From contig NZ_MUKN01000001.1 in NCBI RefSeq assembly GCF_001995175.1, positions 62,001 to 126,000 of the forward strand: 64,000 bases of DNA, in the 5' to 3' direction. Position numbers and translations under genes: made by a program. This DNA is from Rathayibacter rhapontici (GTDB lineage: Bacteria > Actinomycetota > Actinomycetes > Actinomycetales > Microbacteriaceae). The notes beneath the pieces were generated by a model. It searched no databases. It was given only the letters and a program-made list of their open reading frames with translations, and was not told where the DNA came from. Every line of letters begins with the position of its first letter. Position 1 is the first letter of the stretch. This document shows, one piece after another, positions 9,859 through 17,817 of this stretch.

Positions 9859-10182
9859 ATGTCCACCGCGAAGAGCGTCACCGACGCCTCGTTCCAGTCC
9901 GACGTCCTCGACTCCGAGAAGACCGTCCTCGTCGACTTCTGGGCCGAGTGGTGCGGCCCGTGCCGCATGGTCTCGCCGATCCTCGACCAGATCTCGGCCG
10001 AGCACGGCGACAAGATCGAGATCGTCAAGCTGAACGTCGACGAGAACCCGCAGACCGCCGCGAAGTACCAGATCACCTCGATCCCCGCGATGAAGGTCTA
10101 CCAGAAGGGCGAGGTCGTCAAGACCGTCATCGGCGCCAAGCCGAAGCCGGCTCTCGAGGCCGACCTGGCCGCATTCCTCTGA
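9859..10182 (+). CDS. trxA: Thioredoxin
   Basis: This is a small cytoplasmic dithiol oxidoreductase, substrate of the upstream TrxB. It is 107 residues long with the active site FWAEWCGPCRMVSPI near residue 30 and the cis-proline loop ITSIPAMKVY. The start ATG at 9859 has a GGAG-type ribosome site (AAGGAGAAACT). It is followed by a strong hairpin at 10219-10250, so trxB-trxA looks like a closed two-gene operon. Confidence 0.97.
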   Translation: MSTAKSVTDASFQSDVLDSEKTVLVDFWAEWCGPCRMVSPILDQISAEHGDKIEIVKLNVDENPQTAAKYQITSIPAMKVYQKGEVVKTVIGAKPKPALEADLAAFL

Positions 10183-10218
10183 TCCACGCGATCCTCTGAT
10201 CCGGCCGAGTCGGATCGT

Positions 10219-10250
10219 CGGAGCCCTCGCCCCACCGGGCGGGGGCTCCG
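10219..10250 (+). terminator. Hairpin terminator after trxA
   Basis: The inverted repeat CGGAGCCC ... GGGCTCCG, extended by CGCCC/GGGCG inside, forms a GC-rich stem directly after trxA. There is no long T run, as is usual in this group. A parS site follows four bases later. Confidence 0.7.
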
Positions 10251-10253
10251 AGC

Positions 10254-10269
10254 TGTTTCACGTGAAACA
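10254..10269. promoter_or_regulatory. parS site 1
   Basis: TGTTTCACGTGAAACA is a perfect 16-bp palindrome identical to the bacterial parS consensus bound by ParB. It sits between trxA and the aminotransferase gene. Confidence 0.95.
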
Positions 10270-10390
10270 GGGTCGGGCCACCGACGCCGGAGTGGCGCCG
10301 AACGGTCCCGGCCCGGGAGAACAGCCGCCGGATAGTGTGGACGGACCCGGTCGGACGACCGGATCCATCGACGACCGGAACGACGACATC

Positions 10391-11695
10391 GTGATCAACC
10401 GCGGCACCAACCTCGACCCCTGGTACGACTCCTATGCGGAGCGGACGGCCGGTCTGGCCGCCAGCGAGGTCCGAGCCCTGTTCGCCGTGGCCTCCCGACC
10501 CGAAGTCGTCTCGCTCGCCGGCGGCATGCCCTTCGTGTCCGCCCTGCCGCAGGACCTCGTGACGGGAGCGATCGACTCGGTCATGCGGGAGCAGGGGCCG
10601 GTGGCGCTGCAGTACGGCTCAGGGCAGGGCGTTCCCGTCCTGAGGGAGCAGATCCTCGACGTCATGGCCCTCGAGGGCATCTCTGCCAGCGCGGACGACG
10701 TCGTGGTCACCACGGGCTCCCAGCACGCCCTGGAGCTCGTCTCGAAGGTCTTCCTGGACCCGGGGGACGTGGTCCTCTCCGAGGGCCCCAGCTATGTCAC
10801 AGCGATGGTGATCTTCCGGTCCTACCAGGCCGACATCGAGCACGTCGCCATGGACGAGCACGGCCTCATCCCGGAGTCGCTCCGCGAGCACATCGCACGC
10901 GTGCGAGGGGAGGGGAGGAGGATCAAGTTCCTCTACACGATCCCGACCTTCCACAACCCGGCGGGCGTCACCCTGAGCTGGGAGCGCCGGGTCGAGATCC
11001 TCGAGATCTGCAAGAACGAGGGGATCCTCGTCCTCGAGGACAACCCGTACGGACTCCTGTACTTCGAGGACGTCCCGCCGAAGGCGATGCGATCACTCGA
11101 GGAGGACAGCGTCGTCTATCTCGGCACCTTCTCGAAGACGCTCGCACCCGGCTTCCGCGTCGGCTGGGCGCTGGCTCCCCACGCCATCCGCGAGAAGCTC
11201 ATCCTCGCCAACGAGGCGGCGGTGCTCAGCCCGTCCTCCTTCAGCCAGCTCGTGATCTCGAAGTACCTCGCGACCGCCGATTGGAAGGCGCAGATCGACA
11301 CCTTCCGCGGTGTGTACCGGGAACGCAAGGAGGCGATGCTGCGTGGACTCGAGACGCACCTGCCCTCGCTCTCCTGGACGAATCCGAACGGCGGCTTCTA
11401 CGTGTGGCTCACACTGCCCGACGATCTCGACTCGAAGGCCATGCTCCCCCGGGCCGTGAAGGAGCTGGTGGCCTACACGCCGGGTACTGCCTTCTTCGGC
11501 AACGGCGACGGCCGGCAGAACATCCGCCTGTCCTTCTGCTACCCGACGCCGGAGAGGATCGGGGAGGGGATCCGACGGCTCGCCACCGTGATCGACGGCG
11601 AGCTCGATCTCCTGTCGACCTTCGCCGGGGTGCGGCCGCGAGGTGTCACCGACGACGAGCAGGCGCCCATCAGCCTCCCCCCGACGGTCTCCTGA
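10391..11695 (+). CDS. PLP-dependent aminotransferase (class I/II, 2-aminoadipate/MocR-like fold)
   Basis: This is a fold-type I PLP enzyme of about 434 residues, close to the LysN / 2-aminoadipate transaminase and MocR-aminotransferase group but without a GntR DNA-binding domain. Visible family marks are SLAGGMPFVSALPQD, LQYGSGQGVPVLREQI, TTGSQHALELVSKVFLDPGD, the PLP-ring aspartate region LEDNPYG, the Schiff-base lysine in YLGTFSKTLAPGFRVGW, and the substrate-carboxylate arginine near QNIRLSF. Substrate cannot be named. The start is uncertain: GTG at 10391 (MINRGTNLDPWYDSYAERT) fits the family N-terminus, while the frame stays open to a GTG inside parS at 10262. It lies within the parS cluster, between trxA and a D-Ala-D-Ala ligase-like gene. 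Confidence 0.85.
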   Translation: MINRGTNLDPWYDSYAERTAGLAASEVRALFAVASRPEVVSLAGGMPFVSALPQDLVTGAIDSVMREQGPVALQYGSGQGVPVLREQILDVMALEGISASADDVVVTTGSQHALELVSKVFLDPGDVVLSEGPSYVTAMVIFRSYQADIEHVAMDEHGLIPESLREHIARVRGEGRRIKFLYTIPTFHNPAGVTLSWERRVEILEICKNEGILVLEDNPYGLLYFEDVPPKAMRSLEEDSVVYLGTFSKTLAPGFRVGWALAPHAIREKLILANEAAVLSPSSFSQLVISKYLATADWKAQIDTFRGVYRERKEAMLRGLETHLPSLSWTNPNGGFYVWLTLPDDLDSKAMLPRAVKELVAYTPGTAFFGNGDGRQNIRLSFCYPTPERIGEGIRRLATVIDGELDLLSTFAGVRPRGVTDDEQAPISLPPTVS

Positions 11696-11725
11696 CCGCT
11701 GTCACGAATTGTAAAAGGCCTGGTC

Positions 11726-12703
11726 ATGAGCACTTTCCGTCAGTCCGACACCGCCCTCGACATCGTCGTCGTCAGTGGCGGCATCAGCCACGAGCGCGAT
11801 GTGTCGCTCCGGTCGGGTCGCCGTGTCGCCGATCGCCTCGCCGCGCTCGGGCATCGAGTGACCACGCGTGAACCGGACGCGGATCTCCTCCCCTTCCTGG
11901 CCGCCGGCGTCCGGATCTCGTCTGGCCCGCCGTCCACGGTGCAAGCGGAGAGGACGGGGCGCTGCTCGGGCTGCTCGAGGCCGCGGGCCTGCCCTACGTC
12001 GGATCCGATGCCGACTCCGCCAGGCTCGCCTGGTTCAAGCCGACTGCGAAGACTCTGGCCGCGCGGGCGGGGATCCTCACACCCCGATCCCTCACCCTCC
12101 CCCGCGATGCCTTCCGCGAGCTCGGCGCCGCGGCGATCCTCGCGCAGGTGCGAGCACACCTGAGCGGCGCGCTGGTGGTCAAGCCCGCCCAGGGCGGTTC
12201 CGCCCAGGGAGTCAGCATCGTGGAGGACGACGGCGATCTCTCGCGCGCGATGGTCACCGCCTACACCTACGGAGACGTCGCCTCATCGAGGAGCGGATCC
12301 GCGGAACCGAGGTCGCCGTCGGCGTCCTCGATCTCGGAGACGGACCGACGGCGCTGCCCGTGGTCGAGATCGAGCCGATCAGCGGGCCCTACACGTTCGA
12401 CGCTCGCTACACCGCCGGAGAGACCCGCTTCTACGTCCCGGCGCGCGTGACGTCAGAGGCGCTCTCCGCTGTCTCCGAGGCGGCCGTCGCGATCCACCGA
12501 CTGCTCGGCCTGCGCGATCTCTCCCGGATCGACTTCGTCATCTCCGCGGATGGACAGCCCTGGTTCTTCGATGCCAATGTCATCCCCGGTCTGACTGAGA
12601 CGTCACTGGTCCCCCAGCCATCGAAGCCTCCGGCCGTTATCTCGGCGACGTCTATTCGACCTTGGCCTATCAGGCTGTCAAGGCGTATTCACACGGGTCT
12701 TAA
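11726..12703 (+). pseudogene. D-alanine--D-alanine ligase homologue, broken by three frameshifts as sequenced
   Basis: This is an ATP-grasp ligase of the Ddl family, which makes the D-Ala-D-Ala dipeptide of peptidoglycan or a related product. Reading across frames gives: VVVSGGISHERDVSLRSGRR at the N-terminus, then DLVWPAVHGASGEDGALLGL, the ATP-grasp segment ALVVKPAQGGSAQGVS, EERIRGTEVAVGVL, FYVPARVTSEAL, and the metal site FFDANVIPGLTETSLVPQ, ending AYSHGS and TAA at 12701. Three frame changes are needed, near 11905, 12282 and 12612, and each is explained by one missing base. No other damage is visible, so a sequencing artefact is as likely as real decay. Start ATG 11726. Whether it is the main Ddl is not known; the position next to parB recurs, to my knowledge, in related genera. 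Confidence 0.75.
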
Positions 12704-12716
12704 TCAGCCGTCCGAC

Positions 12717-12732
12717 CGTTTCACGTGAAACG
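12717..12732. promoter_or_regulatory. parS site 2
   Basis: CGTTTCACGTGAAACG is a 16-bp palindrome containing the full 14-bp parS core. It lies 13 bp after the ligase-like gene. Confidence 0.93.
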
Positions 12733-12757
12733 GCGAAGAACGAGACCGTCGGCACAG

Positions 12758-12773
12758 CGTTTCACGTGAAACA
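12758..12773. promoter_or_regulatory. parS site 3
   Basis: CGTTTCACGTGAAACA contains the intact 14-bp core GTTTCACGTGAAAC. It is only 25 bp from site 2. Confidence 0.93.
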
Positions 12774-13225
12774 TCCTTTCGCTGGACAGTCGAATGTCTC
12801 GGGCAAAGCGCGACAGTGACTGTGCGCGCTATGACTCCAGACAGCTCGAGTGCGAATCGACTCGAGAAAGTGCTCTGGGGACGGGTTCGATACGGCGCTA
12901 CGGGCAGCTTGAACGCCGAACTTCACGCGACTCCATGATTCCCTCCGTATCGAACGCACTGTTGGCGCTGCGTCAGGACGATTCGTCGGCGAAGGTTCCA
13001 GTCCAACGGAGGAATCAGCTCGTCGGGAGATGCTGAGTTCTCAGCTCTTTCCGGTATCCGGGACGAAGCCCAGCGCCCGCACTCGGCACGACTCGCTAAT
13101 CACGTGGTTCGCCCGGCGGGCACAGAGTGATCACCTCCGTGCAACCAGTGCGCGGAACACGGTTCTCACCCTTTGCAGCCAGAGATCGACCTGCCGGTAC
13201 GCCTATCAAGTCGCACGACACAAAG

Positions 13226-13241
13226 CGTTTCACGTGAAACA
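13226..13241. promoter_or_regulatory. parS site 4
   Basis: CGTTTCACGTGAAACA has the intact 14-bp core and lies mid-way through the gene-free spacer. Confidence 0.93.
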
Positions 13242-13558
13242 TCAGCAGCCCGTCCGGCATACGCGCGTCGTCGGCAATGGAGCAACGCTTTCCAGAGTGC
13301 GATCTATGCCTGAAGGTCACAAGCTGAGTAGTGATTAGCCTTCCGAGTGCGCGCAGGAGGCTCAGAGTCGGTTGCGGCCAGCTGTTGGGGCGCAAGCCTG
13401 TATCGGCGAAGAGATGTGCAGCAGTTCCATGAGTGCGAGGAGCCCTGGACTTTTGCGTCCCGGTCAAGCCATTCGCGTGACCGCTCGTCAGAACCGGCCG
13501 TCGCCCGAGCAAGAACCGCCAAATCGCGCTTCTCACAATGAGCTCAGAAACGAGAAAA

Positions 13559-13583
13559 GCCCCGGAAATGTCCATTCCGGGGC
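13559..13583 (-). terminator. Intrinsic terminator of the parA-parB operon
   Basis: Read on the minus strand, GCCCCGGAA and TTCCGGGGC form a perfect 9-bp stem with a 7-base loop, followed by TTTTCT. This is one of the few hairpins here with a real U tract. It lies 25 bp past the parB stop. Confidence 0.8.
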
Positions 13584-13598
13584 GTTTCACGTGAAACA
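13583..13598. promoter_or_regulatory. parS site 5
   Basis: CGTTTCACGTGAAACA has the intact 14-bp core. It fits between the parB stop (13609) and the terminator hairpin, abutting the latter. Confidence 0.93.
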
Positions 13599-13608
13599 TC
13601 AGCACGCA

Positions 13609-14577
13609 CTACGGCGCGAGCGAGACCTCAGTCGGCTCCCCGATCTCAGCGAGAATGCGATTCAGATCCTGGATCGTAGCGAAATCGATCACCATCTGGC
13701 CCTTCCGCGCCCCCAGAGTGACCTTGACTCGGGTGTTCAGCCGATCCCCGAGGTGATCGGCGATCGAACTCAGGTGCCCGACGTGGCCCCCGCGCTCCTC
13801 CGGCACGGCGCGCACCGAGGTGCGGGGTGCCTTCAACTGCGCGGCAGCGGCCTCCGCAGCTCGCACCGACAGGTCCTCGTTCACGATCTTGTCCGCGAGA
13901 CGCCTCATCAGCTCGACATCGTCGAGCGAGAGGACCGCTCGGGCGTGGCCCGCCGTGAGCACTCCCGCTGCGACACGAGCCTGCACGTCCGACGGCAGGC
14001 GCAGCAGGCGGAGGGTATTCGAGATCTGCGGGCGCGAGCGCCCGAGACGAGTGGCGAGCGCCTCCTGCGTGATTCCGAAGTCGCTCAGGAGCTGCTGATA
14101 GGCCGAGGCTTCCTCGAGAGGGTTCAGCTCCGCTCGGTGCAGGTTCTCGAGCAGCGCATCGCGCAGCATGTTCTCGTCGGCGGTGTCCTTGATGACCGCC
14201 GGGATGGTCGTCAGGCCGGCCGCCTGCGAGGCTCGGAACCGGCGCTCCCCCATCACGAGCTCGAACTTCGCCCCGCCGCGCCCCGACACCGGACGCACCA
14301 CGATCGGCTGCAGGACGCCGTACTCGCGCACGCTGTGGATCAACTCGGCCAGTTCGTCCTGGTCGAAGACCGTCCTCGGCTGAGCCGCGTTCGGCACGAT
14401 GTCCTCGAGGGGGAGTCGGGCGAGTCTCGCTCCGGGGACGTCGAGCAGATCGTCCGCCGACTCGACGTCGACGTTCTGGTCGGGGAAGAACACGTCGACC
14501 GGTCGCGACCGCGTCTCATCGCTGGTCGGGATGAGCGAGCCGATTCCCCGGCCCAGTCCTGTCCGCTTCGTCGCCAT
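13609..14577 (-). CDS. parB: Chromosome-partitioning protein ParB
   Basis: ParB is a CTPase and DNA clamp that loads at parS and spreads to organise the origin region for segregation with ParA. The 322-residue protein has the N-terminal basic tip GLGRGIGSLIP, the CTP-binding motifs RTVFDQDELAELIHSVREYG and GERRFRASQAAGL, then ENLHRAELNPLEEASAYQQL. The HTH EALATRLGRSRPQISNTLRL reads parS, and the C-terminal dimerisation domain ends in the operon-distal part. The start ATG at 14577 overlaps the parA stop (ATGA), so the pair is translationally coupled. Six parS sites lie within 5.3 kb. Confidence 0.97.
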   Translation of the reverse strand: MATKRTGLGRGIGSLIPTSDETRSRPVDVFFPDQNVDVESADDLLDVPGARLARLPLEDIVPNAAQPRTVFDQDELAELIHSVREYGVLQPIVVRPVSGRGGAKFELVMGERRFRASQAAGLTTIPAVIKDTADENMLRDALLENLHRAELNPLEEASAYQQLLSDFGITQEALATRLGRSRPQISNTLRLLRLPSDVQARVAAGVLTAGHARAVLSLDDVELMRRLADKIVNEDLSVRAAEAAAAQLKAPRTSVRAVPEERGGHVGHLSSIADHLGDRLNTRVKVTLGARKGQMVIDFATIQDLNRILAEIGEPTEVSLAP

Positions 14578-15527
14578 CAGCGTGCCTGCCCTTCGTTCTC
14601 GGTCTTCTCGACCTTCCGTGCGCCCCGCCGGGCGAGTTCGGCCGCCGCTTCGAGGTACGCCAGCGATCCGGACGACTGTGGGTCGTACGTGATGACGCTC
14701 TGCCCGTAGCTCGGTGCCTCCGAGATGCGCACGTTCCGCGGGATGACCGCCCGCAGGACCTCTTTGGGGAAGTGCTCCCGGACGTCGGCTGCGACCTGGT
14801 GCGACAGATTCGTGCGCGCGTCGAACATGGTGAGCAGGATCGTCGACACCGCGAGATTCGGATTCAGGTGGCGCTCGATCAGATCGATGTTCTTCAGCAG
14901 CTGGCTGAGTCCTTCGAGCGCGTAGTACTCGCACTGGATGGGGATGAGCACCTCACGCGCAGCGACGAACGCGTTGATCGTCAGCAGGCCGAGCGACGGC
15001 GGGCAGTCGATGAACACGTAGTCGAAGGGGTCGTCCATCGCCTCGAGCATCTTGTCGAGCGCACGGCGCAACCGCTGCTCCCGCGCGACGAGCGAGACGA
15101 GCTCGATCTCGGCGCCTGCGAGATGGATCGTCGCCGGGACTCCGTAGAGCGAGTCGAACTCGGGGCTCTTCTGGACGACCTCCGCCAGGGGAGTGTCGTT
15201 GACGATGACGTCGTACACGCTGCGGGTGTCGGCGCGGTGCTCGATGCCGAGCGCCGTCGACGCGTTCCCCTGCGGATCGAGGTCGATGACCAGGACCTTC
15301 GCCGTTCCTCGAGCCAGGCCGGCGGCGAGGTTCACCGTCGTGGTCGTCTTGCCGACGCCGCCCTTCTGGTTCGAGATCGTGATGACGCGCGTCGACTCCG
15401 GCTTGGGGAGCGGCTGTGCACTCAACAGCGCCCGCCGTCGGGTCATGTCGGCGATCTCGCGGGCCAGGGGAGTGGAGGCGTCGAAGCCTCCGGACTGTCC
15501 GGCCACATCGGAATCGGGTCGTTTCAC
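14577..15527 (-). CDS. parA: Chromosome-partitioning ATPase ParA
   Basis: ParA is a Walker-type ATPase that positions ParB-parS complexes. The 316-residue product has the deviant Walker A in SNQKGGVGKTTTTVNLAAGL (about residues 60-79), switch I in VIDLDPQGNASTALG, and switch II in YVFIDCPPSLGLLT. An N-terminal region containing DASTPLAREIADM is shared with other actinobacterial ParA proteins and argues for a start upstream of it. The best candidate is GTG at 15527, which is part of parS site 6 and has GAAGG 7 bases upstream. GTG at 15509 is the alternative. Confidence 0.93.
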   Translation of the reverse strand: MKRPDSDVAGQSGGFDASTPLAREIADMTRRRALLSAQPLPKPESTRVITISNQKGGVGKTTTTVNLAAGLARGTAKVLVIDLDPQGNASTALGIEHRADTRSVYDVIVNDTPLAEVVQKSPEFDSLYGVPATIHLAGAEIELVSLVAREQRLRRALDKMLEAMDDPFDYVFIDCPPSLGLLTINAFVAAREVLIPIQCEYYALEGLSQLLKNIDLIERHLNPNLAVSTILLTMFDARTNLSHQVAADVREHFPKEVLRAVIPRNVRISEAPSYGQSVITYDPQSSGSLAYLEAAAELARRGARKVEKTENEGQAR

Positions 15528-15535
15528 GTGAAACC
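15520..15535. promoter_or_regulatory. parS site 6, overlapping the parA start codon
   Basis: CGTTTCACGTGAAACC holds the intact 14-bp core at 15521-15534. On the minus strand its central GTG (15527-15525) is the likely parA start codon, so ParB binding here would cover the parA translation start. Confidence 0.9.
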
Positions 15536-15618
15536 TTCGCTCGGCAATCGGATCAGGGCGGGAGCCACCGGGGCCGACGTTCGAGGATCCGGAACGGATC
15601 ATCTGCGAAGTCGGCGGA

Positions 15619-16248
15619 TCAACCCACTGTAGCCCGGACCACGCGCGTGACCTCGGAGAGCACGCCGTCGCCCAGCACGACGACCTCGGGAGGAGAGACG
15701 CGGAAGCGCCGGATGACCTTCTCAGCCGCCGCGATCTCCTTCTCGGCGTTGACACCCTTCAGCAGGACGAGCTCACCACCGGGACGGAGCAGGGGCGCCG
15801 TCAGAGGGATCAGCTTCGACAGAGCGCTGACCGCTCTGGCTGTGACCTGATCCAGCGGCTCGTCGAGCCGCACCTCTTCCGCTCGAGCCCGGAGAACTGA
15901 GACATTCTCGAGTCCGAGCTCGGCGACCTGCTCCCGCAGCCACAGGATGCGGCGCTCCATCGGCTCGATCAGCACGAACCGCACGTCGGGCCGCACGATG
16001 CCCAGTACGAGCCCCGGGAGGCCGGCGCCACTGCCGACATCACCCACGAGTCCCGGACGCAGCAGAGGGGCCACCAGGGCGCTGTTGAGCACGTGCCTGG
16101 TCCAGAGGCGCGGCAGCTCGAGCGGACCGATCAGGCCCCGCTCCTCGCCCTGCGCGGCGAGCGACTCCGTGAACGCACGGAGGACCGGCAGCCGGTCGCC
16201 CGCGATCGCCGCAGCGGCCGCGGGCTCGGCCTCGAGGGTCGGCTCCAC
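15619..16248 (-). CDS. rsmG: 16S rRNA (guanine(527)-N(7))-methyltransferase RsmG (GidB)
   Basis: This SAM-dependent enzyme methylates G527 of 16S rRNA in the 530 loop. The 209-residue protein has the GidB hallmarks: LPRLWTRHVLNSALVAPLL, the SAM-binding VGDVGSGAGLPGLVLGI (about 68-84), FVLIEPMERRILWLREQVAE, and ARAVSALSKLIPLTAPLL, followed by LLKGVNAEKEI. The start is GTG at 16248, 5 bp after the jag stop. It is the fifth gene of the rpmH-rnpA-yidD-yidC-jag-rsmG run, just upstream of parA. Confidence 0.96.
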   Translation of the reverse strand: MEPTLEAEPAAAAAIAGDRLPVLRAFTESLAAQGEERGLIGPLELPRLWTRHVLNSALVAPLLRPGLVGDVGSGAGLPGLVLGIVRPDVRFVLIEPMERRILWLREQVAELGLENVSVLRARAEEVRLDEPLDQVTARAVSALSKLIPLTAPLLRPGGELVLLKGVNAEKEIAAAEKVIRRFRVSPPEVVVLGDGVLSEVTRVVRATVG

Positions 16249-16253
16249 GGCGG

Positions 16254-16841
16254 TCAGCCGCGGGTGATGACGGTGTGGCGCTCGCGCGCCTCGCCACGCG
16301 ACTCCGACACGAAACCGCGCTCGCCCACCATGTCGTGGACGAGCTTGCGCTCGTAGGACGACATCGGGGGGAGCGACGCCGATGTCGCACCCTCCTCGAT
16401 GCGCTCGATGGCGCGGTCGACGAGCTGCGCGAGCTCGCTCTCGCGGGCGTCCCGCGAGCCGCCGATGTCGAGGATGAGGCGCGAGAAGGCACCCGTCTTC
16501 GTCTGCACCGCGAGGCGCGTCAGCTCCTGCAGGGCCTGGACGGCGTCGGGGCGCGACAGGACCCGCAGGTTGGTGTCGCCGGTCGCCGTCACCGACAGGT
16601 AGGCCCGGCCGTTGCGCACCTCGATGTCGATGTCGCCGTCGAGATCGCAGATGTCGAGGAACTCCTCGATGTAGTCGGCGGCGACGTCGCCCTCGTCCTC
16701 GAGCTGCGCCAGGGTCGACGCCGGAGCCTCGCCCTCCGCCGTCGGAGCGGCGGCAGCGGCCGGCGTCTCGGCAGGCAGGGGAGCCTCGTCGAAGGACGGT
16801 GCGAGGGCCGGGGCCGGAGTGGTCTGCGTCTGATCGGTCAT
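16254..16841 (-). CDS. Jag/KhpB family RNA-binding protein (KH plus R3H domains)
   Basis: KhpB/Jag is an RNA-binding protein implicated in cell-wall growth and division and encoded next to yidC in many bacteria. The 195-residue protein has a low-complexity Pro/Ala/Glu N-terminus (about 1-45), an acidic linker with DEGDVAADYIEEFLDICDLD, a KH-like domain (GRAYLSVTATGDTNLRVLS), and a C-terminal R3H domain with SYERKLVHDMV and the RHTVITRG end. The N-terminal Jag domain is absent, as in other Actinobacteria. It lies 7 bp downstream of yidC. Confidence 0.93.
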   Translation of the reverse strand: MTDQTQTTPAPALAPSFDEAPLPAETPAAAAAPTAEGEAPASTLAQLEDEGDVAADYIEEFLDICDLDGDIDIEVRNGRAYLSVTATGDTNLRVLSRPDAVQALQELTRLAVQTKTGAFSRLILDIGGSRDARESELAQLVDRAIERIEEGATSASLPPMSSYERKLVHDMVGERGFVSESRGEARERHTVITRG

Positions 16842-16848
16842 AGCGGTC

Positions 16849-17808
16849 CTACTTCTTTCCGGCTTGCTTCTTGGCGCGGTTCTTGCCGACGGGCTGCTGA
16901 CGCTGCACGACCTTCTTCTCGACCAGGGTGGTCTCGCCGGCGACGTTCGTCTCCTCGACGAGCTTGCCCTTGCGGCGCAGTCGCTCCTCGCGGGCCTTGG
17001 CGGCCTCGCTGCCGGGGGTGGGCATGTTCCGGATGACGATGAACTGCTGGATCATCGTCCAGATGTTCGAGGTCAGCCAGTAGAACATCACGCCGAGGGG
17101 GAACGCGAAGCCCGAGAAGGCGAACACGAGCGGGAGGATGTAGAGCAGGATCCGCTGCTGCTTGAAGGTCGGCGAGGCCTTGGCCTCGGGCGACATGTTC
17201 TTCGAGACGATCTGCAGCTGGGTGATGAACTGCGACGCGGTCATCAGGACCACCATGATGACGGCGATCACGACGACCAGCTCCTGGCCGCCCTCCTGCA
17301 GGGCGCCCTGGATGGACTGGTGCAGCGGCGCGATGCCGAACAGGTTCGCCTCGCCGAACTGGCGGGCGAGCTGCTCGTTCAGCGGGCCGACGCCCTCCTC
17401 GCTCCGCTGGGCGTCGTTCAGCACCGAGAACAGGCTGAAGAAGATCGGCATCTGGATCAGCAGGGGCAGGCAGGAGGCGAGCGGGTTGGTGCCCGTCTTC
17501 TTGTAGAGCTCCATGGTCTCGCGGGACATCGCCTCGCGGGACAGCTGGTCGCGCTTGCCCTTGTACTTGTCCTGGATCTTCTTCAGCTGCGGCGCCACCT
17601 CCATCATGCGGCGCTGGCTCTTGATCTGCTTGACGAAGATCGGGATCAGAGCGGCGCGGATGACGAGGACGAGGCCCACGATCGACAGCACCCAGGTGAT
17701 GCCGGCCGCCGCCTCCATGCCGGACAGCGTGAGCAGCTGATGGAAGGCGACGAGGATCAGCTCGACGGCCCATTTGAGGGGCCAGAGGATCGTGCCGAGA
17801 AGGTCCAT
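16849..17808 (-). CDS. yidC: Membrane protein insertase YidC
   Basis: YidC inserts and folds inner-membrane proteins, alone or with SecYEG. The 319-residue protein is the short actinobacterial type without the large periplasmic domain. It has five TM segments: near residues 35-55 (ITWVLSIVGLVLVIRAALIP, which includes the conserved functional Arg), a cytoplasmic hairpin with QIKSQRRMMEVAPQLKKIQD, then LASCLPLLIQMPIFFSLFSV, VVVIAVIMVVLMTASQFI and two more to FYWLTSNIWTMIQQF. The basic Lys-rich tail (GKNRAKKQAGKK) probably contacts the ribosome. The gene is 9 bp after yidD. Confidence 0.96.
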   Translation of the reverse strand: MDLLGTILWPLKWAVELILVAFHQLLTLSGMEAAAGITWVLSIVGLVLVIRAALIPIFVKQIKSQRRMMEVAPQLKKIQDKYKGKRDQLSREAMSRETMELYKKTGTNPLASCLPLLIQMPIFFSLFSVLNDAQRSEEGVGPLNEQLARQFGEANLFGIAPLHQSIQGALQEGGQELVVVIAVIMVVLMTASQFITQLQIVSKNMSPEAKASPTFKQQRILLYILPLVFAFSGFAFPLGVMFYWLTSNIWTMIQQFIVIRNMPTPGSEAAKAREERLRRKGKLVEETNVAGETTLVEKKVVQRQQPVGKNRAKKQAGKK

Positions 17809-17817
17809 GGGAGGGGG

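Larger units (their letters stand above)
12704..13608. other. Gene-free, lower-GC spacer carrying four parS sites
   Basis: This 905-bp stretch lies between the ligase-like gene and parB. Short open frames exist on both strands, but none has a family-like sequence, ribosome site or codon use like the neighbours, and several exist only because parS reads FHVK in one frame. Base composition looks clearly lower in GC than the flanks. The recognisable content is parS sites 2-5 and a terminator hairpin at 13559-13583. Confidence 0.7.

Noticed and set aside
12794-13338. Two plus-strand open frames (80 and 102 codons) in the parS spacer
   Set aside because: Atypical amino-acid composition, no start signals, and interrupted by a parS palindrome; treated as non-coding.
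13096-13605. 169-codon minus-strand open frame across the parS spacer
   Set aside because: It reads FHVKR twice only because it crosses parS sites; no family similarity, no ribosome site, and it spans the parAB terminator.
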